A stretch of DNA of 33,244 nt, from assembly GCF_001883705.2 (NCBI RefSeq), contig NZ_MDEQ02000045.1, forward strand, positions 1 through 33,244, written 5' to 3'. The position numbers and the translations under genes were made by a program. Below, piece by piece: positions 6,374 to 14,703 of the stretch; the first letter of the stretch is position 1; every line of letters begins with the position of its first letter. The notes beneath the pieces are model-generated. The model was not told the DNA's origin and did not search any database. It was given only the letters and a program-made list of their open reading frames with translations. This DNA comes from Burkholderia catarinensis (GTDB lineage Bacteria; Pseudomonadota; Gammaproteobacteria; Burkholderiales; Burkholderiaceae).

Positions 6374-6379
6374 TATACT
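6374..6379 (+). promoter_or_regulatory. Extended -10 promoter of the copper-type operon
   Basis: TGCTATACT (extended -10, TATACT at 6374-6379) predicts a start near 6386, about 19 nt before the cruR ATG. The -35 position reads TCGGCA and is weak, which is common with an extended -10. Confidence 0.6.
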
Positions 6380-6404
6380 TGCGCGCACTTTTTCCTGGAC
6401 CGCG

Positions 6405-6797
6405 ATGACACGGACGACGCGATGGATCGGCCTCGTATGGCTGGCGCTGGTACTGAACGTACTGTCGCCCGTCATCGGCTACGCGCGTCTCGCGTCGAGC
6501 GGCTCCGGCGAGCTCACGCTCGAATTGTGCAGTGCAGCGGGCGCTCGCCAGGTCGTGCTCGCGCAGGCGAGCGGCGACCGCCGCGACACGTCGTCGTTCG
6601 ACCATGCCGGCGTGCCGCACTGCGTGTACTGCCCTGGCTTCGCGGCGAACCTGGCGCTCGGGTCGAGCCTGCCCGCGATGCCGGGTTTCGTGCGGACGTT
6701 TGCCTACCGCGCGGCCGCCCCGGCCGTCCCCGATTTTCCCCGCAAGGGCATCCGTCTCGCGCAGCCGCGCGCCCCGCCTGAAAACGCCCCGATCTGA
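6405..6797 (+). CDS. cruR: CruR-type copper-responsive upstream regulator (DUF2946)
   Basis: A protein of 130 residues. A hydrophobic N-terminal segment (residues ~6-26) can act as an export signal, followed by PHCVYCPGF with C73 and C76. The C-terminus reads QPRAPPENAPI, so RAPP is at 122-125. In Bordetella pertussis the DUF2946 protein at the head of a TonB-receptor operon is a regulatory upstream ORF named CruR. Its nascent chain senses copper through CxxC, and translation arrest at the C-terminal RAPP decides whether Rho stops transcription before the next gene. Both motifs are present here in the same places, and a TonB-dependent receptor follows after 127 nt. I chose ATG 6405 rather than an upstream ATG because it follows the promoter and starts just before the hydrophobic segment. 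The copper response in this organism is inferred. Confidence 0.85.
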   Translation: MTRTTRWIGLVWLALVLNVLSPVIGYARLASSGSGELTLELCSAAGARQVVLAQASGDRRDTSSFDHAGVPHCVYCPGFAANLALGSSLPAMPGFVRTFAYRAAAPAVPDFPRKGIRLAQPRAPPENAPI

Positions 6798-6924
6798 TTG
6801 ATGTCGTCCGCGCGCCCCGGTGGCGCGCGAGCCGCCCGCGGCCGGGCCCGCGTGCCGCGCCGTCCGTGCGCGGCGCGCGCGCTCGTGTCCGGCGGCGTCC
6901 GATCACGTTTTCAGGAATTCATTC
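6798..6924 (+). promoter_or_regulatory. CruR-receptor intercistronic region, candidate Rho-termination zone
   Basis: 127 nt between the uORF stop and the receptor ATG, very GC-rich, with GCGCGC/GCGCGC hairpins early on and no U-tract terminator. Only its 3' end (AGGAATTCATTC) is relaxed enough for ribosome loading. In the Bordetella system, Rho terminates in the equivalent region when copper is present. The position is seen; function is by analogy. Confidence 0.5.
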
Positions 6925-9288
6925 ATGTCGTCTACCTTCGCCGCGCGGCCGTCGCGCGGCCGGCTCGCGCTCGCATGCGCGGCCGCTTTCGCGTGGCCCG
7001 CCGCGCATGCTGCATCGACGGACGATGCGCGCGCCGATGCCGCCCGCGGTGGCGCCGAACGTCCCGCCGGTGCCGCTGCGCCGGCTTCCGCGACCGCAAC
7101 CGTGCCGCCGGCACCGGCCGGCGATACGCTGACCGCCGTCAGCGTGACCGCGCAGCGGCAACCCGTCGATCCGGATACGCCGGCCGTCGTCGAGTCGATC
7201 ACGCGCGAGCAGATCGACGCGCACACCAACGTCACGACCGAGGACGCACTGAAGTACGCGCCGAACCTGATGGTCCGCAAGCGCTATATCGGCGACCGCA
7301 ACAGCGTGTTTGCGGGCCGCGACTTCAACGAACTGCAGAGCGCACGCGGGCTCGTCTATGCCGATGGCGTGCTGCTGTCGAACCTGCTCGGCTCGAGCTA
7401 TGCGTACCCGCCGCGCTGGTCGCTGATTCCGCCTGACGACATCGCGCGCGTCGACGTGCTCTATGGCCCCTTTTCCGCACTGTATCCCGGCAACTCGATC
7501 GGCTCGACCGTGCTGCTCACGACGCGCCGCCCGGAAAAACTCGAGGCGTCGCTGTCGACGCAATTCTTTACGCAGCGCTACCACGACGGCTACGGATTCG
7601 CGAACAGCTTCGGCGGCAATCACCAGACCGCTCGGATCGCGAACCGCGTCGGCCGGTTCTGGTTCGCGCTGTCGCTCGACCGGCTGGAGAACAACGGCCA
7701 GCCGATGCAGTACGCGAGCGCCAATTCGACCTACAACCCGAAGCTGGGTGCCGCCGTGCCCGTGACGGGCGCCGCGACCGACATCGGACCCAACGGCAAG
7801 CCGCGGACCATCGTCGGCGCACAGACGATCGAGCGGACCGAGCAGCTCAACGAGACGGTCCGGATGGGCTACGCGTTCACCGACCATGTCGACGCGACGC
7901 TCACGCTCGGGCATTGGGAGAACCATTACCGGCAGCACGGCGAAACCTTCCTGCGCGATGCAGCCGCCAATCGGGTCTACGGCGGCAACGTGTCGATCGG
8001 CGGCCAGAACATGACGGTCGCACCGAACGCGTTCGCGCCGCAGCGCGGCGACCAGGAGAACTGGCTGTACGCGCTCGGCCTGAACGGCCGACTCGATTCC
8101 GGCTGGCGGCTGTCGGGTGTCGCGTCCGCGTACGACGTGTCGCGCGACGTGCTGCGCGCGGCGTCGACCGTGCAGGGTGGTGCGGGCACGCTGTTCCAGG
8201 GCGACGGCACGGGCTGGCGCACGCTCGACCTGAAGGCCGAGGCGCCGGAAGTGAAGGGCCACACGTTCACGTTCGGCTATCACTACGACAACTACTTCCT
8301 GCGCAACGTCACGTACAACACGGCCGACTGGCTGGCCGGGCCGACCACGTCGCTGTCGAGCGTCTATCGCGGCGACACGCGCACGCAGGCGCTGTTCGCG
8401 CAGGACGCGTGGCGCGTCGCGCCGGGCTGGCTCGCGACGCTGGGGCTGCGCTACGAGCGCTGGGATGCGTACGGCGGCGCGCTCGGCAACGCGACCGGCA
8501 CGCTCGGCTATGCGGACCGGAGCGCGAACGCGCTGTCGCCGAAAGTCGCGCTGCAATGGGACGCGACGGATGTCTGGCGCTTCCGGCTGTCGTTCGCGAC
8601 CGGCACGCGTTTCCCGACGGTCGGCGAATTGTTCCAGGGCACGATCTCGAACAACGCGATCGTCAACAACAACCCGAACCTGCGGCCTGAAAAGGCAATC
8701 GACTGGGACTTCACGGCCGAACGCGACGTGGGCGTCGGCGTCGTGCGTGCCAGCGTGTTCCAGAGCGACCTGCGCGATTCGATCTACAGCCAGACGACGG
8801 TGTCGGGCGCGACGACCGTCACCAACATCTCGAACGTCGACCGCGTGCGCGTACGCGGTGTCGAACTTGCGTTCAGCGGCGCGAACGTCGGGCTGAAGGG
8901 GCTCGCGATCGACGCGAACGTGTCGGCGAGCAACGCGCAGATCCTTGCCGATGCCGCGAACCCGGCCTATGTCGGCTCCCGCTTTCCGCGTATTCCGCGC
9001 ATGCGCGCGAACCTGCTTGCGTCGTATCGCTTCGACGAGCACTGGCTCGCGAGCGTCGGCGTTCGCTACTCGGGCCGCCAGTTCAACACGCTCGACAACA
9101 GCGACGTGAATCCGGACGTCTACGGCGGCACGAGCTCGTTCACGGTCGTCGACCTGAAGGCGCGCTACCGCTTCGACCGTCACTGGACCGCATCGGTCGG
9201 CATCGACAACCTGACGGACCGCCGCTACTACGTGTTCCACCCGTATCCGGGCCGCACTTTCTATGGAGAACTGAAATGGTCGCTGTGA
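6925..9288 (+). CDS. TonB-dependent outer-membrane receptor, probably copper-related
   Basis: A 787-residue precursor. The signal peptide ends near AAHA (residues 26-29). A ~40-residue Ala/Pro linker leads to a TonB-box-like DTLTAVSVTA (67-76), the plug domain (VESITREQID, then RDFNELQSARGLVYADG, DDIARVDVLYGPFSALYPGNSIG) and a 22-strand barrel ending YGELKWSL. The barrel's LRPEKAIDWDFTAERD is typical of the family. The start at 6925 has AGGA ten bases upstream. These receptors use TonB/ExbBD energy to import scarce metal complexes. The CruR gene just upstream points to copper or a copper complex; nothing in the barrel alone proves the ligand. The stop overlaps the next start by 13 bases, so the two genes are translationally coupled. 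Confidence 0.9.
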   Translation: MSSTFAARPSRGRLALACAAAFAWPAAHAASTDDARADAARGGAERPAGAAAPASATATVPPAPAGDTLTAVSVTAQRQPVDPDTPAVVESITREQIDAHTNVTTEDALKYAPNLMVRKRYIGDRNSVFAGRDFNELQSARGLVYADGVLLSNLLGSSYAYPPRWSLIPPDDIARVDVLYGPFSALYPGNSIGSTVLLTTRRPEKLEASLSTQFFTQRYHDGYGFANSFGGNHQTARIANRVGRFWFALSLDRLENNGQPMQYASANSTYNPKLGAAVPVTGAATDIGPNGKPRTIVGAQTIERTEQLNETVRMGYAFTDHVDATLTLGHWENHYRQHGETFLRDAAANRVYGGNVSIGGQNMTVAPNAFAPQRGDQENWLYALGLNGRLDSGWRLSGVASAYDVSRDVLRAASTVQGGAGTLFQGDGTGWRTLDLKAEAPEVKGHTFTFGYHYDNYFLRNVTYNTADWLAGPTTSLSSVYRGDTRTQALFAQDAWRVAPGWLATLGLRYERWDAYGGALGNATGTLGYADRSANALSPKVALQWDATDVWRFRLSFATGTRFPTVGELFQGTISNNAIVNNNPNLRPEKAIDWDFTAERDVGVGVVRASVFQSDLRDSIYSQTTVSGATTVTNISNVDRVRVRGVELAFSGANVGLKGLAIDANVSASNAQILADAANPAYVGSRFPRIPRMRANLLASYRFDEHWLASVGVRYSGRQFNTLDNSDVNPDVYGGTSSFTVVDLKARYRFDRHWTASVGIDNLTDRRYYVFHPYPGRTFYGELKWSL

Positions 9289-10544
9289 AGCCGTTCGCGG
9301 CAGGCTGCGTGCTGTGGCTCGCGGTGCTGTCGCCTGCCGGCGCGCACGATGCGCACGACGTGCCGAAGGCGGCCGATCCGCACGCGGCGCACATGAGCAT
9401 GCAGGCCGCGCCCGCGCAGCAGAAGCAGCCGCTCGCGACGGGCGCAGCATTCGATGCGCATCACCGGCTGTGGGCCGCATGGGTCGAAGGCGCGCACGTC
9501 GTCGTCGCGCATTCCGACGACGCGGGTCGTACGCTGTCGGCGCCCGTTACCGTCAACGCGATGCCGGAGCCGATCTACACGAGCGCCGAGAATCGCCCGA
9601 AGATCGCGTCGAGTCCGGACGGGCGCGCGGTGTACGTGTCGTGGTCGATGCCGCTCGATGCGCCGTACACGGGCATGGTGCGCTTCTCGCGATCGCTCGA
9701 CGGCGGTGCGAGCTGGAGCGTGCCTGTTACCGTGCATCGCGACCGGCAGGCGATCACGCACCGCTTCGACATGATGGCCGTCGATCCGGCCGGCAACATC
9801 GCGATCGCATGGATCGACAAGCGCGATCTCGTGGCGGCGAAGGCAGCGGGTCAGGCGTACGAAGGCGCGGCCGTCTACTACGCGGTGTCGCGCGATGGCG
9901 GCGCATCGTTCGAAGCCGAGCGCAAGGTGACCGACCACACGTGCGAATGCTGCCGGATCGCGATGGCGATCGATCCGGCCGGACGCATCGAGGCCGTGTG
10001 GCGCAACGTGTTCCCGGGGCAGATCCGCGATCATGCGCTCGCCGTGCTGCCCGTATCGGCGTCGGAGCCGGTCGTGCCGGCGCGCGCGACGTTCTCGAAC
10101 TGGCATGTCGAGGCGTGCCCCGAGCACGGGCCGGCACTGGCGATCACGCCGGACGGCATGCGCCATCTTGCATGGTTCGGTGTCATCGACGGGCGTGCCG
10201 ACGTGTTCTATTCGCGCATCGGCGCCGATGGTCAGCCGCGTGGCACGCCGTGGGCATTCGGCGCGAATCCCGCGGTGCCCGGCGAGCAGGCGTCGCACGC
10301 GGCGCTCGTCGCGCGCGGCGACGTCGTGTGGCTCGCATGGAAGGCGTTCGACGGCGCTACGATGCAGATCAAGCTGCGCCGGTCGGACGATCGCGGCGAG
10401 CACTGGTCGGCGCCGCGCGTGATCGCATCGACGTCGGGCGCGAGCGACAACCCGCAACTGCTCGACGATGCGGGCCGCATCTATCTGTCGTGGCGCACGC
10501 GTAACGACGGTTATCGGCTGATCACCGTGGAGGGGGCGCAATGA
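9276..10544 (+). CDS. Secreted Asp-box (BNR) beta-propeller protein with metal-ligand clusters
   Basis: A 422-residue precursor with a signal peptide ending near residue 23. The mature N-terminus is His/Met-rich (HDAHDVPKAADPHAAHMSMQ, residues 24-43), as in copper-binding proteins. Four Asp-box motifs mark a sialidase-like propeller: HSDDAGRTL (79), RSLDGGASW (139), SRDGGASF (205) and SDDRGEHW near the C-terminus. A DHTCECCRIAM segment (C223, C225, C226, with H221) and WHVEACPEHGP add further thiol and His ligands. Annotation pipelines would likely call this an exo-alpha-sialidase, but I see no supporting sialidase arginine triad and the context is copper. I infer a periplasmic or surface metal-handling protein that works with the receptor. 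It overlaps both neighbours (13 and 4 bases), so it is co-translated with them. Confidence 0.75.
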   Translation: MVAVKPFAAGCVLWLAVLSPAGAHDAHDVPKAADPHAAHMSMQAAPAQQKQPLATGAAFDAHHRLWAAWVEGAHVVVAHSDDAGRTLSAPVTVNAMPEPIYTSAENRPKIASSPDGRAVYVSWSMPLDAPYTGMVRFSRSLDGGASWSVPVTVHRDRQAITHRFDMMAVDPAGNIAIAWIDKRDLVAAKAAGQAYEGAAVYYAVSRDGGASFEAERKVTDHTCECCRIAMAIDPAGRIEAVWRNVFPGQIRDHALAVLPVSASEPVVPARATFSNWHVEACPEHGPALAITPDGMRHLAWFGVIDGRADVFYSRIGADGQPRGTPWAFGANPAVPGEQASHAALVARGDVVWLAWKAFDGATMQIKLRRSDDRGEHWSAPRVIASTSGASDNPQLLDDAGRIYLSWRTRNDGYRLITVEGAQ

Positions 10545-11023
10545 AACGGCTGATCGCGTTGATCGGCGTCGTGCTCGCGAGCCTGCCGGCATGGGCCGGC
10601 GGCGAACTGCAGCCGTTGCGCGCGGCCGACGTCGCGCGCTTGTATGCGACGGCGCACGAGCGGCCGCTGGCGGTCGAGATCTGGTCGCTCGATTGCGGAT
10701 ACTGCCGCGAGAACGCCGCGCATCTGGTCGCGTGGCAGCGCCGTCATCCGGACGTGCAGCTCGCGATGGTCGCGATGGATGCGTACGACGACGACGGCGC
10801 GGCGATCTCGCAGGCGCTCGCGCAGATGAACCTGCCGCCGCAGGTCGCGCGGTATGCGAACGCGGAGCCGATGCCCGAGCGTCTGCGGGCGGCGCTCGAT
10901 GCGGGATGGAGAGGGGAAATGCCGCGCACCGTGTGGATCGGACGCGATGGCGCACGCGAAGCACGCAGCGGATTGCTGACGACCGACGTGCTCGACAGCT
11001 GGTTGCAGCGCACAAGGCGCTGA
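10541..11023 (+). CDS. Periplasmic thioredoxin-like protein
   Basis: A 160-residue precursor with a signal peptide of about 19 residues (ending AWA). The thioredoxin-like fold carries an active-site motif LDCGYC (C52, C55) after the strand LAVEIWS and a cis-proline candidate in GEMPRTVWIGRDG. It is closest to TlpA/DsbE-like small periplasmic redox proteins. ATGA overlap with the propeller gene and the Shine-Dalgarno GGAGGGGG inside that gene show coupling. It probably keeps thiols of the operon's Cys-containing partners reduced, or passes copper between thiols; the precise role is inferred. It is the last gene of the CruR operon and is followed by a long GC hairpin (11034-11059) without a U-tract. 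Confidence 0.8.
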   Translation: MKRLIALIGVVLASLPAWAGGELQPLRAADVARLYATAHERPLAVEIWSLDCGYCRENAAHLVAWQRRHPDVQLAMVAMDAYDDDGAAISQALAQMNLPPQVARYANAEPMPERLRAALDAGWRGEMPRTVWIGRDGAREARSGLLTTDVLDSWLQRTRR

Positions 11024-11070
11024 AAGAGCCGGCGGCGCGCGGCGAACGGGCCGCGCGCCGGCCTGATGCG

Positions 11071-11091
11071 AAAACGCGCCCGAAGGCGCGT
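11071..11091 (-). terminator. Terminator of the GlsB-like gene
   Basis: ACGCGCC/GGCGCGT with a UUCG loop on the minus strand, followed by TTTTC, 12 bases past the stop codon of the minus-strand gene. Confidence 0.75.
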
Positions 11092-11102
11092 GGAGAGAAT
11101 CG

Positions 11103-11357
11103 TCAGGCGGCTCTCCTGAATAGCCGGATCACGAACAGCAGGATCACTGCGCCGGCGACCGCGACGATCACCGAACCGATGAAGCCGCTGCCGATGCTGA
11201 TGCCGAGCAGACCGGCGAGCCAGCCGCCGATCACGGCGCCGACGATCCCGACGATGATGTCGACGATCAGCCCGAAGCCGCCGCCCTTCACGAGCAAGCC
11301 GGCAAGCCAGCCGGCGATTGCGCCGATGATGAGCCACATAATCAAGCCATGAGTCAT
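11103..11357 (-). CDS. GlsB/YeaQ/YmgE-family small membrane protein
   Basis: An 84-residue, very hydrophobic protein with three predicted transmembrane helices (residues ~3-23, 28-50, 57-78) and glycine-rich repeats (IGAIAGWLAGLL, VGAVIGGWLAGLLG) characteristic of the transglycosylase-associated / GlsB family. It ends in a basic RLFRRAA tail. The start at 11357 follows AAGGAGAGG. Family members are induced by envelope or general stress; the biochemical role is unknown. It is monocistronic, with its own terminator. The 264-nt stretch upstream (11358-11621) holds its leader and no other gene I can support. Confidence 0.9.
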   Translation of the reverse strand: MTHGLIMWLIIGAIAGWLAGLLVKGGGFGLIVDIIVGIVGAVIGGWLAGLLGISIGSGFIGSVIVAVAGAVILLFVIRLFRRAA

Positions 11358-11621
11358 GGTGGTCCTCTCCTTGGGTTGAGTCGAATTGACCGGACGTCGG
11401 CAGTCGCGCGCCGCAAGCTGGGTGAAAGCGGCATGCGACCCGCCGCGCCGCCCACGCAATGTAACGCGATAGGCGGGTCAGAATCGTTAAGTAATGTTAT
11501 GCACCCTGAACCGGATTTTCCAGGGAATTCGTCTGTCCCCGACGCGGCTCGTGCACGGACGACGCATGGTGAAATGAATTTGTAATAAATGGATGCTGGC
11601 GAAGTCTGTTGGCCATGAGCG

Positions 11622-11831
11622 TCATCGTTCGTGCGTCGCTGCCGGCATGCCCGAGTCGGGCAGTCCGTCGCTTGCGTCGGCGATCAGTCGTGCGACGGTT
11701 GCGCTATCGCCAATCGTCTCGATCGCAAGCAGTGCGAAGCGGGCGAGAAAGAGCGACGCATCGGCTTCGCCGACACGGGTCATCGTGCGGCACAGGTCGG
11801 TGTAAAGGGTGTCGCGTTCTGCGTCCGTCAT
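11622..11831 (-). CDS. DUF2783 small protein
   Basis: A 69-residue mostly helical protein (MTDAERDTLYTDLCRTMTRV at the N-terminus, then FLARFALLAIETIGD) with no signal or membrane segment. DUF2783 genes are commonly found beside MhpA-like flavin hydroxylases. Here the start codon overlaps the hydroxylase stop (ATGA), so the two are translated together, and a partner or stabilising role for the monooxygenase is likely. Its own activity is unknown. Confidence 0.8.
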   Translation of the reverse strand: MTDAERDTLYTDLCRTMTRVGEADASLFLARFALLAIETIGDSATVARLIADASDGLPDSGMPAATHER

Positions 11832-13564
11832 TCCGCGGTCTCCTGAAGATCGGTCGATGTGCGTGAATGGAGCGCGCGTTCGAGCGCAGCGGCCACGTCG
11901 CCGGCGCGAGCGTCGTGCCAGCGGCCGAGTACATGGCCGTCCGGACGCACGAGATAGACGGTGCCGTCGCGCGCACCGTACAGGTCGAACAGCCGGCCGT
12001 CGTCGTCATGGCCGCCGCAGGCGGGTTGCCGCAGTGCCGCGTGCCGTGCGAGCGTGACGAGCGCGAACGGAATCCCCGCATCCTGCAGGTGCCGTTCGAG
12101 ATCGGCCAGCGTCGGATCGGGCACACCGTCGGCCGTGAAGCAGAACGCGGTGAAGCGCGGGGCGACGAGATCGGTCAGGTGGCCGGGGCGAATGTCGTTG
12201 CCGTGCGCCGCGTAAAGCATCAGCGGGCATTCCGCGAGCACCGTGCCGGGCGCCGGGCCGGCCGCAAACGTGTCGCGTTCGGCTGCGTTGAGCGGCGACG
12301 CCGCATACGCGATGGCCGATGTCTGGCGCGGGTTGATCAGCGAACGCAGCGCCGGATGCCGGACCGCGAGCGACAGCACGGCCTTGCGCATCAGTTCGAA
12401 TGCAAACGACGGCGGCGCCATGAACTCGGTGCTCTTCGTACCGTAGCGGAGGTTCTCGTATGTCGCGAACACGCGCTCGTCCGAGTAGCTGTCGAGCAGC
12501 GCATCCGATGCGAGGTCGCGGATCACGTACGCGAGTTTCCATGCAAGGTTGTCGGCATCGTCGATGCCCGAATTCGCGCCGCGCACGCCGAAGATCGGCA
12601 CGAGATGCGCGGCATCGCCGCAGAACAGCACGCGGCCGTGCCGGTAGCGTTCGAGCGTCAGCGCGTTCGCCTTGTAGATCGTGATCCAGATCGGCGACCA
12701 GTCGCCGCGCTCGCCCATCATGTCGAGCAGGTTCTGCACGCGCGGGATCACGTTCTCGGGCTTCACGGCCGCTTCGGCATCCTCGCCGTCGCGCAACTGG
12801 TAGTCGATCCGCCACACGTTGTCGGGCTGCTTGTGGACGAGCACCGTCGAGCCCGGGTTCGACGACGGGTCGAAGTACGCGAGCCGTTCGGTTGGCCGGT
12901 CGCTGTCGAGCGCGATGTCGACGATCACGTAGCGGCCCTCGTAGCTCGTGCCCTGGAGCGACAGGCCGAGCGCGTCGCGCATCGTGCTGCGTCCGCCGTC
13001 GCACGCGACGACCCAGTCGGCGTCGAGCGCGTAGCCGCCGAGCGGCGTGTCGACGTCCAGACGCGCGCCATCGGCCTGCCGGGTCACACCGGTGACCTTC
13101 GTCTGCCAGCGGATTTCGATGAGCTCGGGGCGGCGCAGCGCGGCGTCGAGCAGGAACTGCTCGATGTGATACTGCGCGAGATTCACCATCGGCGGCAGCT
13201 TCTGATTCTCGTCCTGCGGCATCGTGAAATGCAGCACTTCGTCGCGCCGGTAAAAGCTGCGTCCGCCGGTCCACGGCAGCCCCACGCGCAGGAAGCCGTC
13301 GAGCGCGCCGAGCCGTTCGATGATCTCGAGGCTGCGTCGCGAGATGCAGATGGCGCGGCTGCCGTGGCAGACCGCGTCGTCGGCCTCGATCAGCACGCTG
13401 CCGATGCCGTGGTTCGCGAGGCCGAGCGCGACGGCCAGGCCCACGGGGCCGCCGCCGACGATCGCGACGCGATGCCGGCGCGTATCGATGCCGTCGTCGC
13501 AGTCCGGCAGATGCGCGGGATGGTGCTCGGCGACGAACGGGTAGGGCTTGAAGTCGATATCCAT
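11828..13564 (-). CDS. FAD-dependent aromatic monooxygenase, MhpA-like
   Basis: A 578-residue class A flavoprotein hydroxylase. The N-terminal Rossmann motif is VAIVGGGPVGLAVALGLA (GxGxxG 37-42) with the acidic strand end LIEAD. The FAD-ribityl GD motif is RVLFCGDAAHLVPIFGVRGANSGIDD, followed by DNLAWKL. The C-terminal ~90 residues form the thioredoxin-like domain usual in phenol-hydroxylase/MhpA relatives (YLVRPDGHVLGRW). The enzyme uses NAD(P)H and O2 to hydroxylate a phenolic ring; 3-(3-hydroxyphenyl)propionate is the model substrate, but ring-cleavage genes that would confirm it are absent here. The start at 13564 has GGAAG upstream; the frame stays open further up but looks non-coding. 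It is co-directional with the LuxR gene and coupled to DUF2783. Confidence 0.88.
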   Translation of the reverse strand: MDIDFKPYPFVAEHHPAHLPDCDDGIDTRRHRVAIVGGGPVGLAVALGLANHGIGSVLIEADDAVCHGSRAICISRRSLEIIERLGALDGFLRVGLPWTGGRSFYRRDEVLHFTMPQDENQKLPPMVNLAQYHIEQFLLDAALRRPELIEIRWQTKVTGVTRQADGARLDVDTPLGGYALDADWVVACDGGRSTMRDALGLSLQGTSYEGRYVIVDIALDSDRPTERLAYFDPSSNPGSTVLVHKQPDNVWRIDYQLRDGEDAEAAVKPENVIPRVQNLLDMMGERGDWSPIWITIYKANALTLERYRHGRVLFCGDAAHLVPIFGVRGANSGIDDADNLAWKLAYVIRDLASDALLDSYSDERVFATYENLRYGTKSTEFMAPPSFAFELMRKAVLSLAVRHPALRSLINPRQTSAIAYAASPLNAAERDTFAAGPAPGTVLAECPLMLYAAHGNDIRPGHLTDLVAPRFTAFCFTADGVPDPTLADLERHLQDAGIPFALVTLARHAALRQPACGGHDDDGRLFDLYGARDGTVYLVRPDGHVLGRWHDARAGDVAAALERALHSRTSTDLQETAE

Positions 13565-13730
13565 CGTTGGCTTCCGGGGTGCTCTGGTTCGACGCGCGCG
13601 CATCGACGCTGCAATGCGCGCAACAGGTCGGTGCAGTATGGAAGCCGGTCGTGCATCCGTTGTCCCCATTTCGGGTACAGCGACAGGAAAGAGGCGTGGC
13701 CGCGATACGCTCGACGCGAGCCGAAACGTT

Positions 13731-14540
13731 TCAGGGCTGCATGCACAGCGCAAACAGTTCGCGCTGGCTCGAAATGCCGAGGCGCCGGTATGCGCGCTTC
13801 TGGTAGGTGACGACGCTCGATGCCTTCACGCCGATCGTCTCGCCGATCTCGTGCGCGGTCTGGCCTTCGAGCACGCCGCGCAGCACGTCGAGTTCTCGCT
13901 TGGACAACTCGGGGCATGCATTGTGCAGTCGTGCGAGCATCCGTTGCGGGATGCCGATCTGCGTCGCGCCGGCCAGTGCGTAGTGATGCTTCGCGGCCTG
14001 CGCGATCAGCGGCGCGAGCGCTTCGATCGCCGCGATCTCGCGCGGCTGGAACGCGCCGCTGCGATGTGCGCGGTACAGGTTGATCGACAGCCAGGTTGCG
14101 TCGCCGGGCTGCATCAGCAGCGCCAGCCGGTCGGATACGTCGGGGCCGCGGTAGCACGCCGCCCGATACGCTTCGTGACCGATCTCGTCGCCGGCCTGCT
14201 GGTGCAGCAGCAGGTCGTGGCGGCGTGTGCCGCGATGTGCGGTCGACACGATCGGCTGGTTGCCGTCGAGTGCGTAGAAATGTCGTGCGTAGGTATCGGC
14301 GATATCGCGCAGGTAGCGGCCGCCGCGATGGTCGGCAACCGACATCGTGCGCGGGCGGTTGCCGAACTCGTACGCGAAGATCGTGCATTGCGTGATCGAC
14401 AATGCATCGTCGAAGAGCTTCAGGACTTCGGCCGCGAATGCGTTCGGCTCGTTGCCGCCGATCGCGGCGACGAGGCTCGTTGCGCGGGACACGTCCAGCT
14501 GCGCGGTGAGATTCGGTCGCTCGAGACGCCAGGTGCGCAT
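13731..14540 (-). CDS. LuxR-type transcriptional regulator
   Basis: A 269-residue protein. The C-terminal LuxR helix-turn-helix (residues ~205-265) is clear: LSKRELDVLRGVLEGQTAHEIGETIGVKASSVVTYQKR, with the recognition helix in VKASSVVTY. The N-terminal ~190 residues do not match the acyl-homoserine-lactone domain I know (the conserved Trp/Tyr/Asp cluster is not evident), nor a receiver domain, so the signal is unknown and could be the monooxygenase substrate. The start at 14540 lacks a clear Shine-Dalgarno. It is 166 nt upstream of the monooxygenase on the same strand and is its likely regulator. Confidence 0.85.
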   Translation of the reverse strand: MRTWRLERPNLTAQLDVSRATSLVAAIGGNEPNAFAAEVLKLFDDALSITQCTIFAYEFGNRPRTMSVADHRGGRYLRDIADTYARHFYALDGNQPIVSTAHRGTRRHDLLLHQQAGDEIGHEAYRAACYRGPDVSDRLALLMQPGDATWLSINLYRAHRSGAFQPREIAAIEALAPLIAQAAKHHYALAGATQIGIPQRMLARLHNACPELSKRELDVLRGVLEGQTAHEIGETIGVKASSVVTYQKRAYRRLGISSQRELFALCMQP

Positions 14541-14659
14541 GATGCGGGAGAGAGGGCGGAGTGGTCCGGCGATTGTAATCGGCGGTGCGCGGCGCGTGAC
14601 TCGGGAGATGCCCGCAAGCAGAGGTGGCGTGGGCAGGCGCGCGATTTCGGCGCCGGAAA

Positions 14660-14697
14660 AGAGAAAAGGTCTGACAAGCGATGCTTGTCAGACCTTT
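14660..14697 (-). terminator. Terminator of tRNA-Thr
   Basis: A 15-pair stem (14665-14679 with 14683-14697, loop 14680-14682), followed on the minus strand by a short T-rich tail. It lies 7 bases past the tRNA 3' end. Confidence 0.9.
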
Positions 14698-14703
14698 ATG
14701 TCT

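Noticed and set aside
6919..9480. An 853-codon minus-strand frame opposite the TonB receptor
   Set aside because: Low-complexity shadow of the receptor; no initiation signals or family features.
9276..10544. Calling the Asp-box protein an exo-alpha-sialidase
   Set aside because: Asp-boxes mark a fold, not an activity. I could not identify the sialidase catalytic residues, and the operon is metal-related.
11867..13810. A 647-codon plus-strand frame opposite the flavin monooxygenase
   Set aside because: Arg/Val/Ala-rich shadow sequence; the opposite strand holds clear FAD motifs.
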